From: Hymenobacter busanensis | GTDB taxonomy: Bacteria > Bacteroidota > Bacteroidia > Cytophagales > Hymenobacteraceae | Direction: 5' to 3' | DNA: 64,000 bases | Assembly: GCF_008727865.1 (NCBI RefSeq) | Contig: NZ_VTWU01000011.1 | Coordinates: 31,937-95,936 of the forward strand | Part shown: positions 8,953 to 18,095 of the stretch, piece by piece | How the letters are laid out: every line of letters starts with the position of its first letter | Numbering within the stretch: the first letter of the stretch is position 1 | The notes under the pieces: generated by a model | What the model was told of the DNA's origin: nothing | Database searches by the model: none | The model's input: only the letters and a program-made list of their open reading frames with translations | Position numbers and translations under genes: made by a program

Positions 8953-9396
8953 ATGGAACAACCAAACAGCTGGGCCAACCTGCCGGAGCTCCTGCACCAG
9001 CTCGAAGCGGACCTCAGCGACCCGGCCGTGTATTACTTACTGGGCGGCCACTACTACGACCGCGATAACCACCCGCAGCGCCGGCACTACCCGGCCGTGT
9101 TTTCCCTGCACCAAGGTGAGGTTGCCAACCTGGAGGTCGGCCCGGACTTCGTGTCCTTCGACGCGGAGTTTGTGCGCTACCCGGAAGACGACGAGCCGCA
9201 CGCGCCCGGCCCCTGGGTAGACCGCTTTCGCGCGACCATTCCCTTCGCGCAGCTCTACCAACTGCTGCGCAAAGTCGTGCCCGCCGGGGAGGCAGTAGGC
9301 GAAACGCTTGCCTTTCTGCCGACCGAGGCGGTGTACTACAACGAGCGGGTTCACCGCGAGCATTACCCGAACCCGTGGACCATTAACCAGCCCTGA
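8953..9396 (+). CDS. Hypothetical protein, paralogue of the next gene
   Basis: A 147-residue soluble protein, rich in Tyr/His/Asp, with no signal peptide. The layout is a helix (LLHQLEADL), strand pairs (YYLLGGHYYD, PAVFSLHQGEV) and a final helix containing FAQLYQLL. The next gene, 10 bases downstream, has the same order of elements (HHVQAGL, YLVCTNYFQ, LGTLHLHQSTV, FDQVWQVM), so the two are probably tandem paralogues. No known family recognised. Confidence 0.6.
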   Translation: MEQPNSWANLPELLHQLEADLSDPAVYYLLGGHYYDRDNHPQRRHYPAVFSLHQGEVANLEVGPDFVSFDAEFVRYPEDDEPHAPGPWVDRFRATIPFAQLYQLLRKVVPAGEAVGETLAFLPTEAVYYNERVHREHYPNPWTINQP

Positions 9397-9406
9397 TTAC
9401 TGCCTT

Positions 9407-9778
9407 ATGCCCCGCGAGCCGCATGCGTTAGTCGCCGTTCTGCACCACGTGCAAGCCGGCCTTGCCAACCCGCAGCACCATTACCTGGTGTGCACGAACT
9501 ACTTTCAGACCGAAAGCGGGCCCGTGATGCTCGGTACCCTGCACCTGCACCAGAGTACGGTCTGGCAGCTGGTCATCGGCGCGGAAGACTTCACCTGCGA
9601 AGTGCTGCTTGACTCCACCGACCTCCAGCACCGCTCGCCCATCCGGGTGTCCTTTGACCAGGTCTGGCAGGTCATGCAAGGCGACGGCCCTCAGTTTGAC
9701 GGGGATAATCCGGAAGACCTGCTCTACGAAAACACCAGTGCCCTCTCGGCCTTTGCCCGGCAGGGCCTGCCCCAGTAA
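9407..9778 (+). CDS. Hypothetical protein, paralogue of the preceding gene
   Basis: A 123-residue protein starting at the ATG at 9407 (MPREPHAL), chosen because it follows the previous stop by 10 bases and gives a product colinear with the neighbour at 8953. Shared features include the HLHQ strand and a Phe-x-x-Val/Leu-x-x-x-Met/Leu helix. The C-terminal part is shorter than in the paralogue. The stop is 1 base before the ATG of the next gene, so the three genes form an operon. Function unknown. Confidence 0.6.
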   Translation: MPREPHALVAVLHHVQAGLANPQHHYLVCTNYFQTESGPVMLGTLHLHQSTVWQLVIGAEDFTCEVLLDSTDLQHRSPIRVSFDQVWQVMQGDGPQFDGDNPEDLLYENTSALSAFARQGLPQ

Positions 9779-9779
9779 G

Positions 9780-10157
9780 ATGGAAGAACTGCTCCAGCCC
9801 CGCCACCCGCTTGACAAGCACCACCAGGCCCAGCTGCAGGCCCTGCAGCAGCTGCCCGAAAGCCAGCGGGCCGAGATGGCCCGGCTGTTCCGCCTGGGCA
9901 ACGCCACCTACCGCTATCAGCAGCTGGCCGACGGGGAGGTGACGGAAGCGGATTACCAGCACTGGCTGGAAGGGCTACCGGAGCGCTTTCGCCAGGCCAT
10001 GGAGCGGGACGGCTTTGAAAGCGCCAAACGCAGCCTAGCCCTGCGCCGGCATGCGCTGGAGCGGCGCGACGTAGGCTACGCCGCGTTCATGCAGGCCATT
10101 CTCTCCCCGGAGGACTGGGCCTTTGAGCAGCAACAGCGCGCAGCTGCTGGCTTGTAG
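9780..10157 (+). CDS. Hypothetical helical protein
   Basis: A 125-residue, strongly helical and charged protein. The ATG at 9780 follows the previous stop by a single base. Repeated Gln/Leu/Arg runs (QAQLQALQQLPESQ) suggest a coiled coil or helical bundle, and the middle has EVTEADYQHWLEG. No membrane segment or catalytic motif. Third gene of the 8953-10157 operon; it may act with the paralogue pair, which is an inference from gene order only. Confidence 0.55.
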   Translation: MEELLQPRHPLDKHHQAQLQALQQLPESQRAEMARLFRLGNATYRYQQLADGEVTEADYQHWLEGLPERFRQAMERDGFESAKRSLALRRHALERRDVGYAAFMQAILSPEDWAFEQQQRAAAGL

Positions 10158-10362
10158 CAAGTATTCAGCAGCGCCTAGCTGTCTCACTAGCTCCGTCCTG
10201 CTGCGTACCGGCTGCAGCCCCCGAGTACCTATGGTGATGGTCCCATGAGCCCATGCTGAGCCCATTGCAATGGCGCGACTTTCCGCTAAAAATGGCGTTT
10301 ACGCGCTCTGCGGGCACTTCTACAAATCCCTGCCCACGAGTGGTGAGCCCTTTGTGAGCCCT

Positions 10363-11691
10363 TTAGGACTCGGTGAGCGTGTACTGCGTGCCCACCCCGG
10401 TTTTGCCGGACTTCTGCAGCCAGCCGCCCTTTTCCAGCTCGCTCAGGTAACGGGTGGCGGTGGGCTTGCTGACGCCCAACTGCTGCTGCACTACGGTGTT
10501 GGTGATGCTGCCGTGCTGCCCGGCGTAGAGCAGCACCGGCGCCAAGTCGGCGCGCACGCCCTGGCCCTGCCAGTAGGCCACCGAGTAGGCGGCAAACGCT
10601 ACCACGAAGCCCGAGGCCTCGAAGTAGAAGCGTGGGGCTGGCAGGTGCGCCGCGCGGCACTCATTCAACATCTTGATGGTGCCGCGGCCCCAGGATTCGA
10701 TGTAACCGGCCCGGAACAGGGTGTTGGCCACGTCCGGGTTGAAGGGCTTGGACGGGTGCTTGCGCAGCAGATTCTCCACGGTCCAGCTGTCGGGCAGGTG
10801 GCCCTCGTTCCAGAACTGCAGGCGGTCCTGGTACACGCTAATCTGCACGGGCGTGCCGCCGCTGTAATCTTTGTGGGCCAGCGCGTTGAGCAGCGCCTCG
10901 CGCAGGGCCGCCGCCGGGAAAGGCGGCTCCTCGACCCGGCCGGCGCCTTCGTAGCGCACCTGGGCCCGGGCGTACTTGGTTTGCAACAAATCCAAGGTGC
11001 GCTCTACCTGCACGAGCAGCGGCCCGTGCACCTCGTCCTGGTAGCGCAAATCGTCGTCCGTGGCAAAGAAGCCAATCTTGACGTAGGCGCCGGTAATGAA
11101 CCGCTCGGGCGTGGGGTGAAACAGCAGCACGGCGGCCCGCTTCAGGTACTCCCCGTCGATGAGGTTCAGGTTGTCGAGCAGGGCTTCGTTGCCGTCGTGC
11201 AGTACCTGCTCGTCCACCCGCCCGCTTTTGGCGGCGCGCTGGCGAAATAAGTCAAAGGCTTCCGCCGATAAATCCGCCGCCGTGACGCCCGGCACCGGCA
11301 CGCCGTCCCAGCGCTTGCCCTGCTTCTGCAGCAAAAACGCGCTCAACGCGGGGCCGCGCAGCTCCTGCTTGGTGCTGCCGCTGCGGAAGTGGTACTGGCC
11401 GCGGTAGCTGATGGGATAGGGATACGGCTCGACGACGATTTCCAGAAACTCCAGCCCGCCTTCTTCGTGGCGGTTGACTTCCACCAGGATGCCCATCAAA
11501 TCGCGCACCTGGTTGGGCAAATCGTCCAGCAGCTTGCGGATGCCCGGCAGGCCCACCACCTGCCCATCGTCGTTTTTGCCGATGAAGATGCGGCCGCCCT
11601 GGGCGTTGGCAAAGCCGCAGATCCACTTGAAGTACTCCTCCCGCCACGATTCCTTCCACTCGATGTTTTGCTGTTCGCGGGTGGTACTCAT
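10363..11691 (-). CDS. AlbA_2/Schlafen-domain ATP-binding transcriptional regulator
   Basis: A 442-residue protein starting at the ATG at 11691. N-terminal AlbA_2 domain (residues about 5-130): NIEWKESW, then FANAQGGRIFIGKNDDGQVVG and the strand pattern EIVVEPYPYPISYRG. A central histidine-kinase-like ATP-binding module follows (residues about 220-390; LREALLNALAHKDYSGG and a later ESWGRGT motif). The C-terminus holds a winged-helix segment (NTVVQQQLGVSKPTATRYLSEL). This arrangement is the common ATP-dependent helicase-like/RecG-type regulator family. Target unknown; the gene is monocistronic and divergent from the DUF2141 gene. Confidence 0.75.
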   Translation of the reverse strand: MSTTREQQNIEWKESWREEYFKWICGFANAQGGRIFIGKNDDGQVVGLPGIRKLLDDLPNQVRDLMGILVEVNRHEEGGLEFLEIVVEPYPYPISYRGQYHFRSGSTKQELRGPALSAFLLQKQGKRWDGVPVPGVTAADLSAEAFDLFRQRAAKSGRVDEQVLHDGNEALLDNLNLIDGEYLKRAAVLLFHPTPERFITGAYVKIGFFATDDDLRYQDEVHGPLLVQVERTLDLLQTKYARAQVRYEGAGRVEEPPFPAAALREALLNALAHKDYSGGTPVQISVYQDRLQFWNEGHLPDSWTVENLLRKHPSKPFNPDVANTLFRAGYIESWGRGTIKMLNECRAAHLPAPRFYFEASGFVVAFAAYSVAYWQGQGVRADLAPVLLYAGQHGSITNTVVQQQLGVSKPTATRYLSELEKGGWLQKSGKTGVGTQYTLTES

Positions 11692-12029
11692 AGCTGAAGG
11701 ACGGGCGACGAATAAGGGAATGGGATGGATAACGGTCGGGCAAGTTACCCAATTCCCAGGCGGCAAACAGCGAGAAGCTTTCGGTTCATATACTGAAAAG
11801 CCGTTAAGAAGAGGCAATTACCCCGCTTAACACCAAAACGCAGCTCGACGTTAAAGCGCACCCGCTTTTTTGCACTGTGGGCTACCGAGTGGCAGCGCCC
11901 AGCGCGTCATTGCCGCAGGCACCCAGGCAGCACACCCCGTCCTCTGCGGAACCCAACAATGCCCACCGGATGTATGCCCCATGCTCGAAGTAGGCCCAGG
12001 CCAACGGCACCAACTCAAACTACCTTACT
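11692..12029. other. Divergent intergenic region
   Basis: About 340 bases between the AlbA_2 regulator (minus) and the DUF2141 gene (plus). No credible coding frame. It should carry both promoters, but I could not pick a clear TAnnTTTG match for either direction. Confidence 0.4.
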
Positions 12030-12461
12030 ATGAGCCAGCTTGCTGCTACGCTGCTCTCGGCAGCTTTCCTGTCCCTCGGTGCCACCCCCATCCCCGAGCC
12101 CACGGCCGTGAGCGTGGTAATAACCAATCTGCCTTCCAACAAGGCCACGCTGAAGCTGTACTTCTACAACGTGAAGGAAAACTTCCTAGTCCGCAACCAC
12201 TACACGCTGCTCAAGCACATCAAGCCGGGCGGCAGCAACAAGGTAGTCTACCCAATTCAGCTTCCGCCTGGAAATTGGGCCATCGCCGTCACCCAAGACC
12301 TGAACGAAAACGATCTGGTTGACCGTAATATGTTGGGCATTCCGACCGAGCCGTTTGCCTTGTCCAACAACGTGAAGCCACGCTTCAAAATCCCGACCTT
12401 TGAGGAATGCATGTTCCGGGTGAGCGGCCCAACGACAACAGTCGCTATTACCATGAAGTGA
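12030..12461 (+). CDS. DUF2141 exported protein
   Basis: A 143-residue protein with a probable signal peptide (residues 1-18), then the compact beta-sandwich typical of DUF2141. Key stretches are AVSVVITNLPSNKATLKLYFYN and QDLNENDLVDRNMLGIPTEPF, the latter being the recognisable Asp/Asn-rich loop of the family with possible metal-binding carboxylates. The family is periplasmic or outer-surface in Bacteroidota and has no fixed biochemical role. It stands alone at the left edge of the copper island. Confidence 0.75.
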   Translation: MSQLAATLLSAAFLSLGATPIPEPTAVSVVITNLPSNKATLKLYFYNVKENFLVRNHYTLLKHIKPGGSNKVVYPIQLPPGNWAIAVTQDLNENDLVDRNMLGIPTEPFALSNNVKPRFKIPTFEECMFRVSGPTTTVAITMK

Positions 12462-12492
12462 GTCCGTGCCTAACCGGCCTGGCTAGAAAACG

Positions 12493-12527
12493 TAAACCCG
12501 GCCGCTCAGCATAAGCAGCCAGGTTTA
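12493..12527. terminator. Possible bidirectional terminator
   Basis: Inverted repeat with 10-base arms (TAAACCCGGC and GCCAGGTTTA, one mismatch) and a 15-base loop between the convergent DUF2141 gene and the AraC regulator. The flanking T tract is weak, so termination strength is uncertain. Confidence 0.4.
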
Positions 12528-12546
12528 AGGTAAGTAGGGTGCTGGG

Positions 12547-13170
12547 TCATATCAGCGAATCCAGGCTGCGGCGCGCGTGCGAGGCCGGCCCCAGCTTCTG
12601 GAACTCGGTAGGGGTGAGGCCCGTCACTTGCCGAAACTGCCGCGAGAGGTGGGCGGGACTGCTGTAGCCCAGCTGCTGGGTCACCTCGGCAATACTCAGT
12701 TCGCCGTAGCCAATTAGCTCTTTGGCCCGCTCCACCTTTTGGCGGATGATGAACTTCTCGATGGTAAGACCCTCGGAAGCAGAGAACAAATGGGAAAGAT
12801 AGTGGTAGTCCTTGCCCAAATGCTCCACCAAGTAATCCGAGTAATTCAGCAGGCGCGGGCCCGGCGGCGGGTAGTGAATCAGCGCCACCAGCAGGGTTTT
12901 GATGCGCTCCACCAGCTGGGCCCGGGGGTCTTCCAGCAAGGCAAACCCGGCATCCAACAACGTCGCCCGGATGGCCTCCCAGTCCAGGGCCGCCCCGTCG
13001 GGCGTGGACACGTCGGCTTCGCCCAGCGCCACGCGGTGCACCTGCAGCCCCAGCGCGCTCAGGTCCTCGCGCACCACCCGGATGCACTGCGGGCAGACCA
13101 TGTTCTTGATCAGCAGCCGCTGGCTGCCGGGGGCGGGCAGAATATGGGTAGGGCTCACGTCGTGGGTCAT
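12547..13170 (-). CDS. AraC-family regulator with metal-binding (HMA-like) N-terminus
   Basis: A 207-residue protein. Residues 20-95 look like a ferredoxin-like HMA domain: IKNMVCPQCIRVV with a CxxC pair, followed by the beta-alpha pattern ending DAGFALLED. Residues about 110-200 form an AraC DNA-binding domain with two helix-turn-helix units (LSIAEVTQQLGYSSPAHLSRQFRQVTG). It is the last gene of the leftward copA-cupredoxin operon (18-base gap), so it probably senses cytosolic copper and controls the copper genes. A paralogue at 27314 retains only one of the two cysteines. Confidence 0.8.
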   Translation of the reverse strand: MTHDVSPTHILPAPGSQRLLIKNMVCPQCIRVVREDLSALGLQVHRVALGEADVSTPDGAALDWEAIRATLLDAGFALLEDPRAQLVERIKTLLVALIHYPPPGPRLLNYSDYLVEHLGKDYHYLSHLFSASEGLTIEKFIIRQKVERAKELIGYGELSIAEVTQQLGYSSPAHLSRQFRQVTGLTPTEFQKLGPASHARRSLDSLI

Positions 13171-13188
13171 GGGAATGCCTCCTTATCC

Positions 13189-13566
13189 TTATTTAACGAC
13201 CAGGCTCCCGCGCAGCATGCCCATCCCGCAGGTAAATTCATACCGCCCCGCTTTTTCGGGCAGCAGCTCCACCAGGGTGGTCTGAAAAGCCGGCAGGTCG
13301 CGGCGGATGCGGAAGTCGGGAATGAGTACCTCTTCCGAGCAGCTGTTTTCCTCGTCGCGGTAGAAGTTCAGCTGCACGGGCTTGCCGCGCTCCACTTCAA
13401 TCACGTCCGGCGAGTAGCCGCCCTTCACGGTGATGTCCACTTCCTGCACGCCACTGGAAGAAGACACGGCGCTGGCCGTTGGGCGGGCCGAGAAGAAAAA
13501 GTACCAGATGACAAAGGCGGCCAAAGCCAGCCCCGTCACGGTTACCAGGATTTCGGTTGTATCCAT
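13189..13566 (-). CDS. Membrane-anchored cupredoxin-domain protein
   Basis: A 125-residue protein with one N-terminal membrane anchor (residues 5-26) and a cupredoxin-like beta-sandwich. A KGGYSPDVIEVERGKPVQLNF strand pair precedes a C-terminal copper site region (EFTCGMGMLRG) in which Cys, two Met and a preceding acidic or Ser/Cys cluster (ENSCSEEV) could bind copper. Classical type-1 His ligands are not evident, so Cu(I) handling is more likely than electron transfer. It lies between copA (7-base gap) and the AraC/HMA regulator. Confidence 0.75.
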   Translation of the reverse strand: MDTTEILVTVTGLALAAFVIWYFFFSARPTASAVSSSSGVQEVDITVKGGYSPDVIEVERGKPVQLNFYRDEENSCSEEVLIPDFRIRRDLPAFQTTLVELLPEKAGRYEFTCGMGMLRGSLVVK

Positions 13567-13572
13567 GGGGAG

Positions 13573-15846
13573 TTACGGTTTAGCCGGGGCAAAGCCCCGC
13601 AGGCGCAGCGAGTTCGTCAGCACCGACACCGAGCTCATGGCCATGGCCGCCGCCGCCAGCATGGGCGAGAGCGTGATGCCAAAGAAAGGGTAGAGCAGGC
13701 CGGCGGCTACGGGAATGCCGAGCGTGTTGTAGATGAAGGCGAAAAACAAGTTCTGCTTGATGGTGCGGATGGTCTGCTTGCTCAGCTCGATGGCCGTCAC
13801 CACGCCCTGCAGGTCGGAGCGCATTAGGGTGATACCCGCCGCTTCCATGGCCACGTCGGTACCCGCGCCGATGGCCAGGCCGATATCGGCCTGCGCCAGG
13901 GCCGGGGCGTCGTTGATGCCGTCGCCGACCATGGCCACCACCCGGCCCTCGGCCTGCAGCTGCTTCATTTTTGCGGCCTTGTCCTGGGGCAGCACCTCGG
14001 CAAAGTAGCGCTGAATGCCCACCTGCCCGGCCACGTGCGCGGCCGTCTGCGGGTTATCGCCGGTCATCATCACCACTTCTATGCCCTGCTGCTGCAGGCG
14101 CTTAATCGCCGCGGCCGAGGTTTCGCGCACGGTATCGGCCACCGCAATCAGGCCCACGGCCTGGCCGGCAATGGCCACGTACAGCACGGTTTGCGCTTGG
14201 GCGAGCAGCTGTTCGGCCTGGGCACTCAGCTCGGCGGGCAGGGCAATGCCCTCGTCGCTGAGCAGGCGCCGGTTGCCGATGAGCACGGCCTGCCCATCCA
14301 CGCTGGCCGCGGCTCCTTTGCCCTCCACGGCCCGGAAGCCCGTAGCCGTCAGCATCGGGGCCGCCTGCGCGTCGGCGTAGCGCACCACGGCCTCCGCCAG
14401 CGGGTGCTCGCTCTGCCGCTCTACGGCGGCCACCACCGGCAGCAGGCGGGCGGCATCCTGCCCGGCAGCGGGCAGCAGCTCCGTCACGGCGGGCTCCCCG
14501 CGGGTGATGGTACCCGTTTTGTCGAGCAGCACGGTGTTCACCTGGTGCGCCTTCTCCAGCGCTTCGGCGTTGCGGATCAGCACGCCGTGTTCGGCGCCCT
14601 TGCCCGTGCTCACCATGATGGCTGTGGGCGTGGCCAGGCCCAGCGCGCAGGGGCAGGCGATGATGAGCACCGCCACGAAGTTGACCAGCGCCAGCGGCAA
14701 GCGGGCCTCCACCGGCGCCAGGTCAAACCAGAGCACGAACGTCAGGATGGCGATGACGACCACCGTGGGCACGAAGATGGCGCTGACCTTGTCGGCCAGG
14801 CGCTGAATGGGCGCGCGGCTGCCCTGCGCTTCCTCCACCAGCTTGACAATCTGGGCCAGCATGGTGTCGGCGCCTACTTTGGTGACGTGGAAGCGGAAGG
14901 AACCGGTTTTGTTGAGCGTGGCCCCAAACACGTTGTCGCCCGCCTTTTTCTCTACCGGCAGGCTCTCGCCGGTGAGCATGGCCTCGTCCACGGCCGAGTG
15001 GCCTTCCTCGATGATGCCATCGGTAGCTACCTTTTCCCCGGGGCGCACGACCACGAGGTCGCCCAGCTGCACCTGCTCAATGGGCACATCCACTTCCTGG
15101 CCGCCGGGGCGCACCACGCGGGCCGTTTTGGCCTGCAAACCCATCAGGGCCTTGATGGCCGCCGAGGTCTGGGTTTTGGCCCGCATTTCCAGCACCTTGC
15201 CCAGCAAGATAAGGGCAATGATGGTGGCGGTGGTGTCGTAATAGACCTCGGCCGTGAGGCCGCGGCGCATAAACCAGTTGGGCGCCACGGTGGCCGCCAG
15301 GCTGTAGAGGAAGGCGGCCCCGGTGCCCACGGCAATCAGGGTGTCCATGTTGGCCGCCCGGTGCTTGAAGCCGTTCCAGGCCGAGGTGTAGAACTCGCGC
15401 CCGCTGTAGAGCAGCACCGGCAGGGTAAGCCCCAGCAGCGCGTAGTTGAGCCATTGCATGTTCACGCGCTGCATCATCGCCGGCCAGAGCATGAGCATGC
15501 TCAGCGGCATGATGAGGAGCGCCAAACCAACGGCCACCCAGAAGCGGCGCTTGAGCTTCTGATAAGCCAGGGCTTTCTGCCGGTCAATCTCCGCCTGGCG
15601 CTCGGCGGCGCTGGTGTCCGGAGCGCGCTCGATGACGCCGTAGCCGGCGTTGACCACGGCCTCCTTGAGGGTGGCCGGCGTTGCCTGGCCGGGCAGGTAC
15701 TGCACCGTTGCTTGCTCGGTGGCAAAGTTCACCACGGCGCTTTGCACGCCCGGGGTGCGGCTGAGCGACTTTTGCACAAAGGCCGCGCACGAAGCGCAGG
15801 TCATGCCTTCGATGTCGAGAGTGGTGGTTTCGGGAGTGGTAGCCAT
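13573..15846 (-). CDS. copA: Cu(I)-exporting P1B-type ATPase
   Basis: 757 residues from the ATG at 15846; the longer open frame upstream lacks coding character. One N-terminal HMA domain with CASC at residues 17-20 binds Cu(I). Further motifs: TGES actuator, the CPC metal-site motif in IACPCALG, phosphorylation motif DKTGT, HP motif in [19 protein letters not shown] hinge, and the Cu-class YN and MxxSS signatures in the last two membrane helices. It pumps Cu(I) out of the cytoplasm. First gene of the leftward operon with a cupredoxin and an AraC/HMA regulator. Confidence 0.92.
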   Translation of the reverse strand: MATTPETTTLDIEGMTCASCAAFVQKSLSRTPGVQSAVVNFATEQATVQYLPGQATPATLKEAVVNAGYGVIERAPDTSAAERQAEIDRQKALAYQKLKRRFWVAVGLALLIMPLSMLMLWPAMMQRVNMQWLNYALLGLTLPVLLYSGREFYTSAWNGFKHRAANMDTLIAVGTGAAFLYSLAATVAPNWFMRRGLTAEVYYDTTATIIALILLGKVLEMRAKTQTSAAIKALMGLQAKTARVVRPGGQEVDVPIEQVQLGDLVVVRPGEKVATDGIIEEGHSAVDEAMLTGESLPVEKKAGDNVFGATLNKTGSFRFHVTKVGADTMLAQIVKLVEEAQGSRAPIQRLADKVSAIFVPTVVVIAILTFVLWFDLAPVEARLPLALVNFVAVLIIACPCALGLATPTAIMVSTGKGAEHGVLIRNAEALEKAHQVNTVLLDKTGTITRGEPAVTELLPAAGQDAARLLPVVAAVERQSEHPLAEAVVRYADAQAAPMLTATGFRAVEGKGAAASVDGQAVLIGNRRLLSDEGIALPAELSAQAEQLLAQAQTVLYVAIAGQAVGLIAVADTVRETSAAAIKRLQQQGIEVVMMTGDNPQTAAHVAGQVGIQRYFAEVLPQDKAAKMKQLQAEGRVVAMVGDGINDAPALAQADIGLAIGAGTDVAMEAAGITLMRSDLQGVVTAIELSKQTIRTIKQNLFFAFIYNTLGIPVAAGLLYPFFGITLSPMLAAAAMAMSSVSVLTNSLRLRGFAPAKP

Positions 15847-15988
15847 AGGTATGGGTCTGCGTTGCCGGTTTGGCCCGCTGCGGGCCGCAGATGAGCGGGT
15901 ACCCGTCTGGTTTGATGGCACTACAAAGGAACGACAACGCAGGCGCGGGGTTGGTACGGAATCCCGCGCCTGAATTGCATAATTTGGC

Positions 15989-16903
15989 TTACCCGGCAGA
16001 CGTCGTCCGCGCCGCGGCCGCCTGCCGGGCCTGCCCATCCGCTAGCCGCTGCAGGCCCCGGCTCAGGTTGACTTTCACCGTGGTGGACACGGGAATGTTC
16101 AGGCCGAAGCTCTGGCGCATGAACTCCAGCAGCACGGTGGTACGCGTCACCAGCAAGTACTTGCGCCGGCGCACGGTCAGCTCCTCCGTCACGATGCCCA
16201 CCAGCTTGCGCTCCTGCGCCGGGTCACCGAGCAGGTAGTTGCCCGTGTCCCAGAGGCCACTGCCGCTGATGCCCTCCATCTTGGGCCGCCGGTGGGGCGC
16301 CGGGTTGGTGACGGAAAGCACGTCGCCGGTGAAGTCGAGCACCAGGTGCGCGGCCGGGTGCAGCCGGAACCCGGCGTAGTCGAAGTCCTTGGTCCGCTGC
16401 ACCTGCAGCGGGTAGGGCGCCGTTTTCACGTGCCCGTTGAACGAGCGGGTTGTCGCGGCCGGGAAGCCCACGGACAAGTACACGTCCGTCAGGTGCCGGG
16501 GGCTGGTCGAGAGCTCGGCCAGGGTCAGGAATTGGTAGGCTTCCCGCAGCTGGCCGATTTGGCCTGCGTCGGTCAGCTCCAGCACCGCCAAGTCAATCTT
16601 ATCGTCCTGGCGCCGGCCCGGGGGCGGCGGGGAGGTCGTCAGCAGCGTGCCGGCCAGCGTCACTTCGTGGGGCGGCAGGATAACGAAGGTAGTGTAGGCC
16701 TGGCCCGCCAGTACGTGCGCGGCCGTGGCAACGAAATAGCGGTTGTCCACCGTCAGCAACACCCCACTGCCGCACGCCGCGATGCGGCCTTTGCGGGTGT
16801 AGAAGAACTGAATGGTGGAACGAAGTATCGCCGCCGTGGCGATACTCAGGGGTTGAGCTTTTACTTCTTGTAAAAGCGATGCAGAAGTAGGCGTTGTAGC
16901 CAT
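15989..16903 (-). CDS. Trypsin-like serine protease, cytosolic-looking
   Basis: A 304-residue protein with a chymotrypsin-fold triad pattern: TAAHVL (His, about residue 59), KIDLAVLEL (Asp, about residue 105) and EGISGSGLW (Ser, about residue 216). No signal peptide is visible, which is unusual for trypsin-like proteases. The same fold occurs in sensor or effector proteases of bacterial conflict systems and in HtrA-like quality control. It sits alone between copA and the rightward copper cluster. Role in copper resistance is not shown. Confidence 0.65.
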   Translation of the reverse strand: MATTPTSASLLQEVKAQPLSIATAAILRSTIQFFYTRKGRIAACGSGVLLTVDNRYFVATAAHVLAGQAYTTFVILPPHEVTLAGTLLTTSPPPPGRRQDDKIDLAVLELTDAGQIGQLREAYQFLTLAELSTSPRHLTDVYLSVGFPAATTRSFNGHVKTAPYPLQVQRTKDFDYAGFRLHPAAHLVLDFTGDVLSVTNPAPHRRPKMEGISGSGLWDTGNYLLGDPAQERKLVGIVTEELTVRRRKYLLVTRTTVLLEFMRQSFGLNIPVSTTVKVNLSRGLQRLADGQARQAAAARTTSAG

Positions 16904-17292
16904 ACGGTAAGGGTGAAAAAAAGAAAGTTATTCGTCCGGGCTGCCGACTACGGGTTGACAGCCGTTCCTAACATGGAATACGAAATCGGCGCCCCCTTCC
17001 CACAAAACGCCCTTACCTTTGCCGCGCAGGGCTGCCCTTTTATCAGGCAGTTACGCCCGGGAAGCTTATACAATTAGGCTCAGAGCTTGCATAATTTTGC
17101 GCTTTTAGCGATTTGGCCACGACCTGGAAGTAAGCCTCAAAAAGCCGCTACGGTCGTTTCCAGCCTGTTCTTTCGCAAACCAGGGTAGGGCTGCTCCGGC
17201 GGAGAGCGGAACCAAGCCGCCCGTTTTGCGGTAGAGAACGAGTCTTGCACTTTCCGAGCAGCTTCTACTTTTGCAGTTGCTTTTTATCCGTC
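16904..17292. other. Divergent intergenic region of the copper island
   Basis: About 390 bases between the protease gene (minus) and the His-rich gene (plus). Besides the promoter at 17245-17273 it holds two more -7-like boxes, TACCTTTG at 17014-17021 and TAATTTTG at 17092-17099, without clear partners. No gene seen. Confidence 0.5.
17245..17273 (+). promoter_or_regulatory. Bacteroidota promoter of the rightward copper cluster
   Basis: TTG at 17245-17247 and TACTTTTG at 17266-17273 match the -33 and -7 boxes (TTG, 17-23 bases, TAnnTTTG), with an 18-base spacer. Transcription would start near 17278, about 15 bases before the ATG at 17293. Confidence 0.65.
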
Positions 17293-17775
17293 ATGTTCCG
17301 TAGCCTGTTCCCTTTTCGACGCTTGCTGGCGACGAGCTTTCTGCTCGTCTTCGTCAACGTGTTCGTAGGCCAGTGCTGGTGCGCGACGGTCAACGCCAAG
17401 GCCCTGGGCCAGCCGGTGCAGGCCCAGGCTACCGCCCCGGAAAAGCCCAGCCACCCTGGCTGCCACGGCCACGGCAAACCCGCGGCCAAGCACGACGCCC
17501 GCGCCAAGCACCAGCACGGCGCCCCCAGGAAATCCTCGGGCACGCACGACTGCTGCAAGGACAAGTCGGCCTCGTTGCTCTCGTCGCTGACCGCGCCCGT
17601 TGAAAAGCAGCTGTTTTCTCCTGCTCCGGCCCTGCTGCCGGCAGCCACTGATTTCTCCTTCCGGCCTGCCGCCGGCAAGTGGGATCAAACCCGCGCGGTC
17701 ATCCTGGTGCCCCGTGAGCACCTGCCGCCCAAGATTCCCGACATCCGGATTTTCATTCAGTCCCTGACGGTCTGA
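17293..17775 (+). CDS. Exported His/Cys-rich metal-binding protein
   Basis: 160 residues from the ATG at 17293, chosen because it lies just after the predicted promoter start. Residues 9-30 are a hydrophobic export signal. The mature part has a His/Lys-rich block (HPGCHGHGKPAAKHDARAKHQHG) followed by HDCCKDK, a likely Cu-binding segment, and then a Pro-rich tail. Similar short His-rich proteins often head Bacteroidota copper clusters, but I do not recognise a named family. First gene of the rightward cluster. Confidence 0.6.
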   Translation: MFRSLFPFRRLLATSFLLVFVNVFVGQCWCATVNAKALGQPVQAQATAPEKPSHPGCHGHGKPAAKHDARAKHQHGAPRKSSGTHDCCKDKSASLLSSLTAPVEKQLFSPAPALLPAATDFSFRPAAGKWDQTRAVILVPREHLPPKIPDIRIFIQSLTV

Positions 17776-17906
17776 TTGGTTTGACGCGCCCAAGGCTCGC
17801 CCTGGCATAGCTGTGCTATGTCCGGGGCGGGCCTTGGCGTTTGCGCGTACGCCCCGCTCCGGAGCGGCCCACCCCACCCTTCTTTCCTGCTTTTACCCGC
17901 CCAACC

Positions 17907-18038
17907 ATGAAGAGTTGTTGCGAGCAGGGCAATGCGCCAGCCCCCCGCGGGCCGGGACGTCGCCTGCTTTCCTACCTGCTCTACGCCGCGCTGGCTGCCG
18001 CCCTGGGCTTGGTGCTCTGGCAGCAGCTCCAGGCCTGA
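17907..18038 (+). CDS. 43-residue membrane peptide with CC motif
   Basis: A very short gene (MKSCCEQGNAPAPRG), with one strong membrane helix at residues 21-38 and a Cys-Cys pair near the N-terminus. It has its own ATG at 17907 and lies between the His-rich gene and the heavy-metal-binding lipoprotein on the same strand. Two vicinal cysteines before a membrane span suit Cu(I) binding at the inner face. The frame is too short to be certain, so this is a tentative gene. Confidence 0.45.
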   Translation: MKSCCEQGNAPAPRGPGRRLLSYLLYAALAAALGLVLWQQLQA

Positions 18039-18095
18039 AGCGCCCGGGACCACCTCCCTGCCGCCTCCTAACATTCTCACCCTCCAATTTCCTTT

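Noticed and set aside
10270..11250. 326-residue plus-strand frame opposite the AlbA_2 regulator
   Set aside because: Antisense shadow; no domain pattern.
14035..15894. Long plus-strand frame opposite copA
   Set aside because: His/Gly/Arg-rich shadow of the ATPase gene.
15847..16038. N-terminal extension of copA
   Set aside because: Arg/Pro-rich and not conserved in P-type ATPases; the HMA domain starts right after the ATG at 15846.
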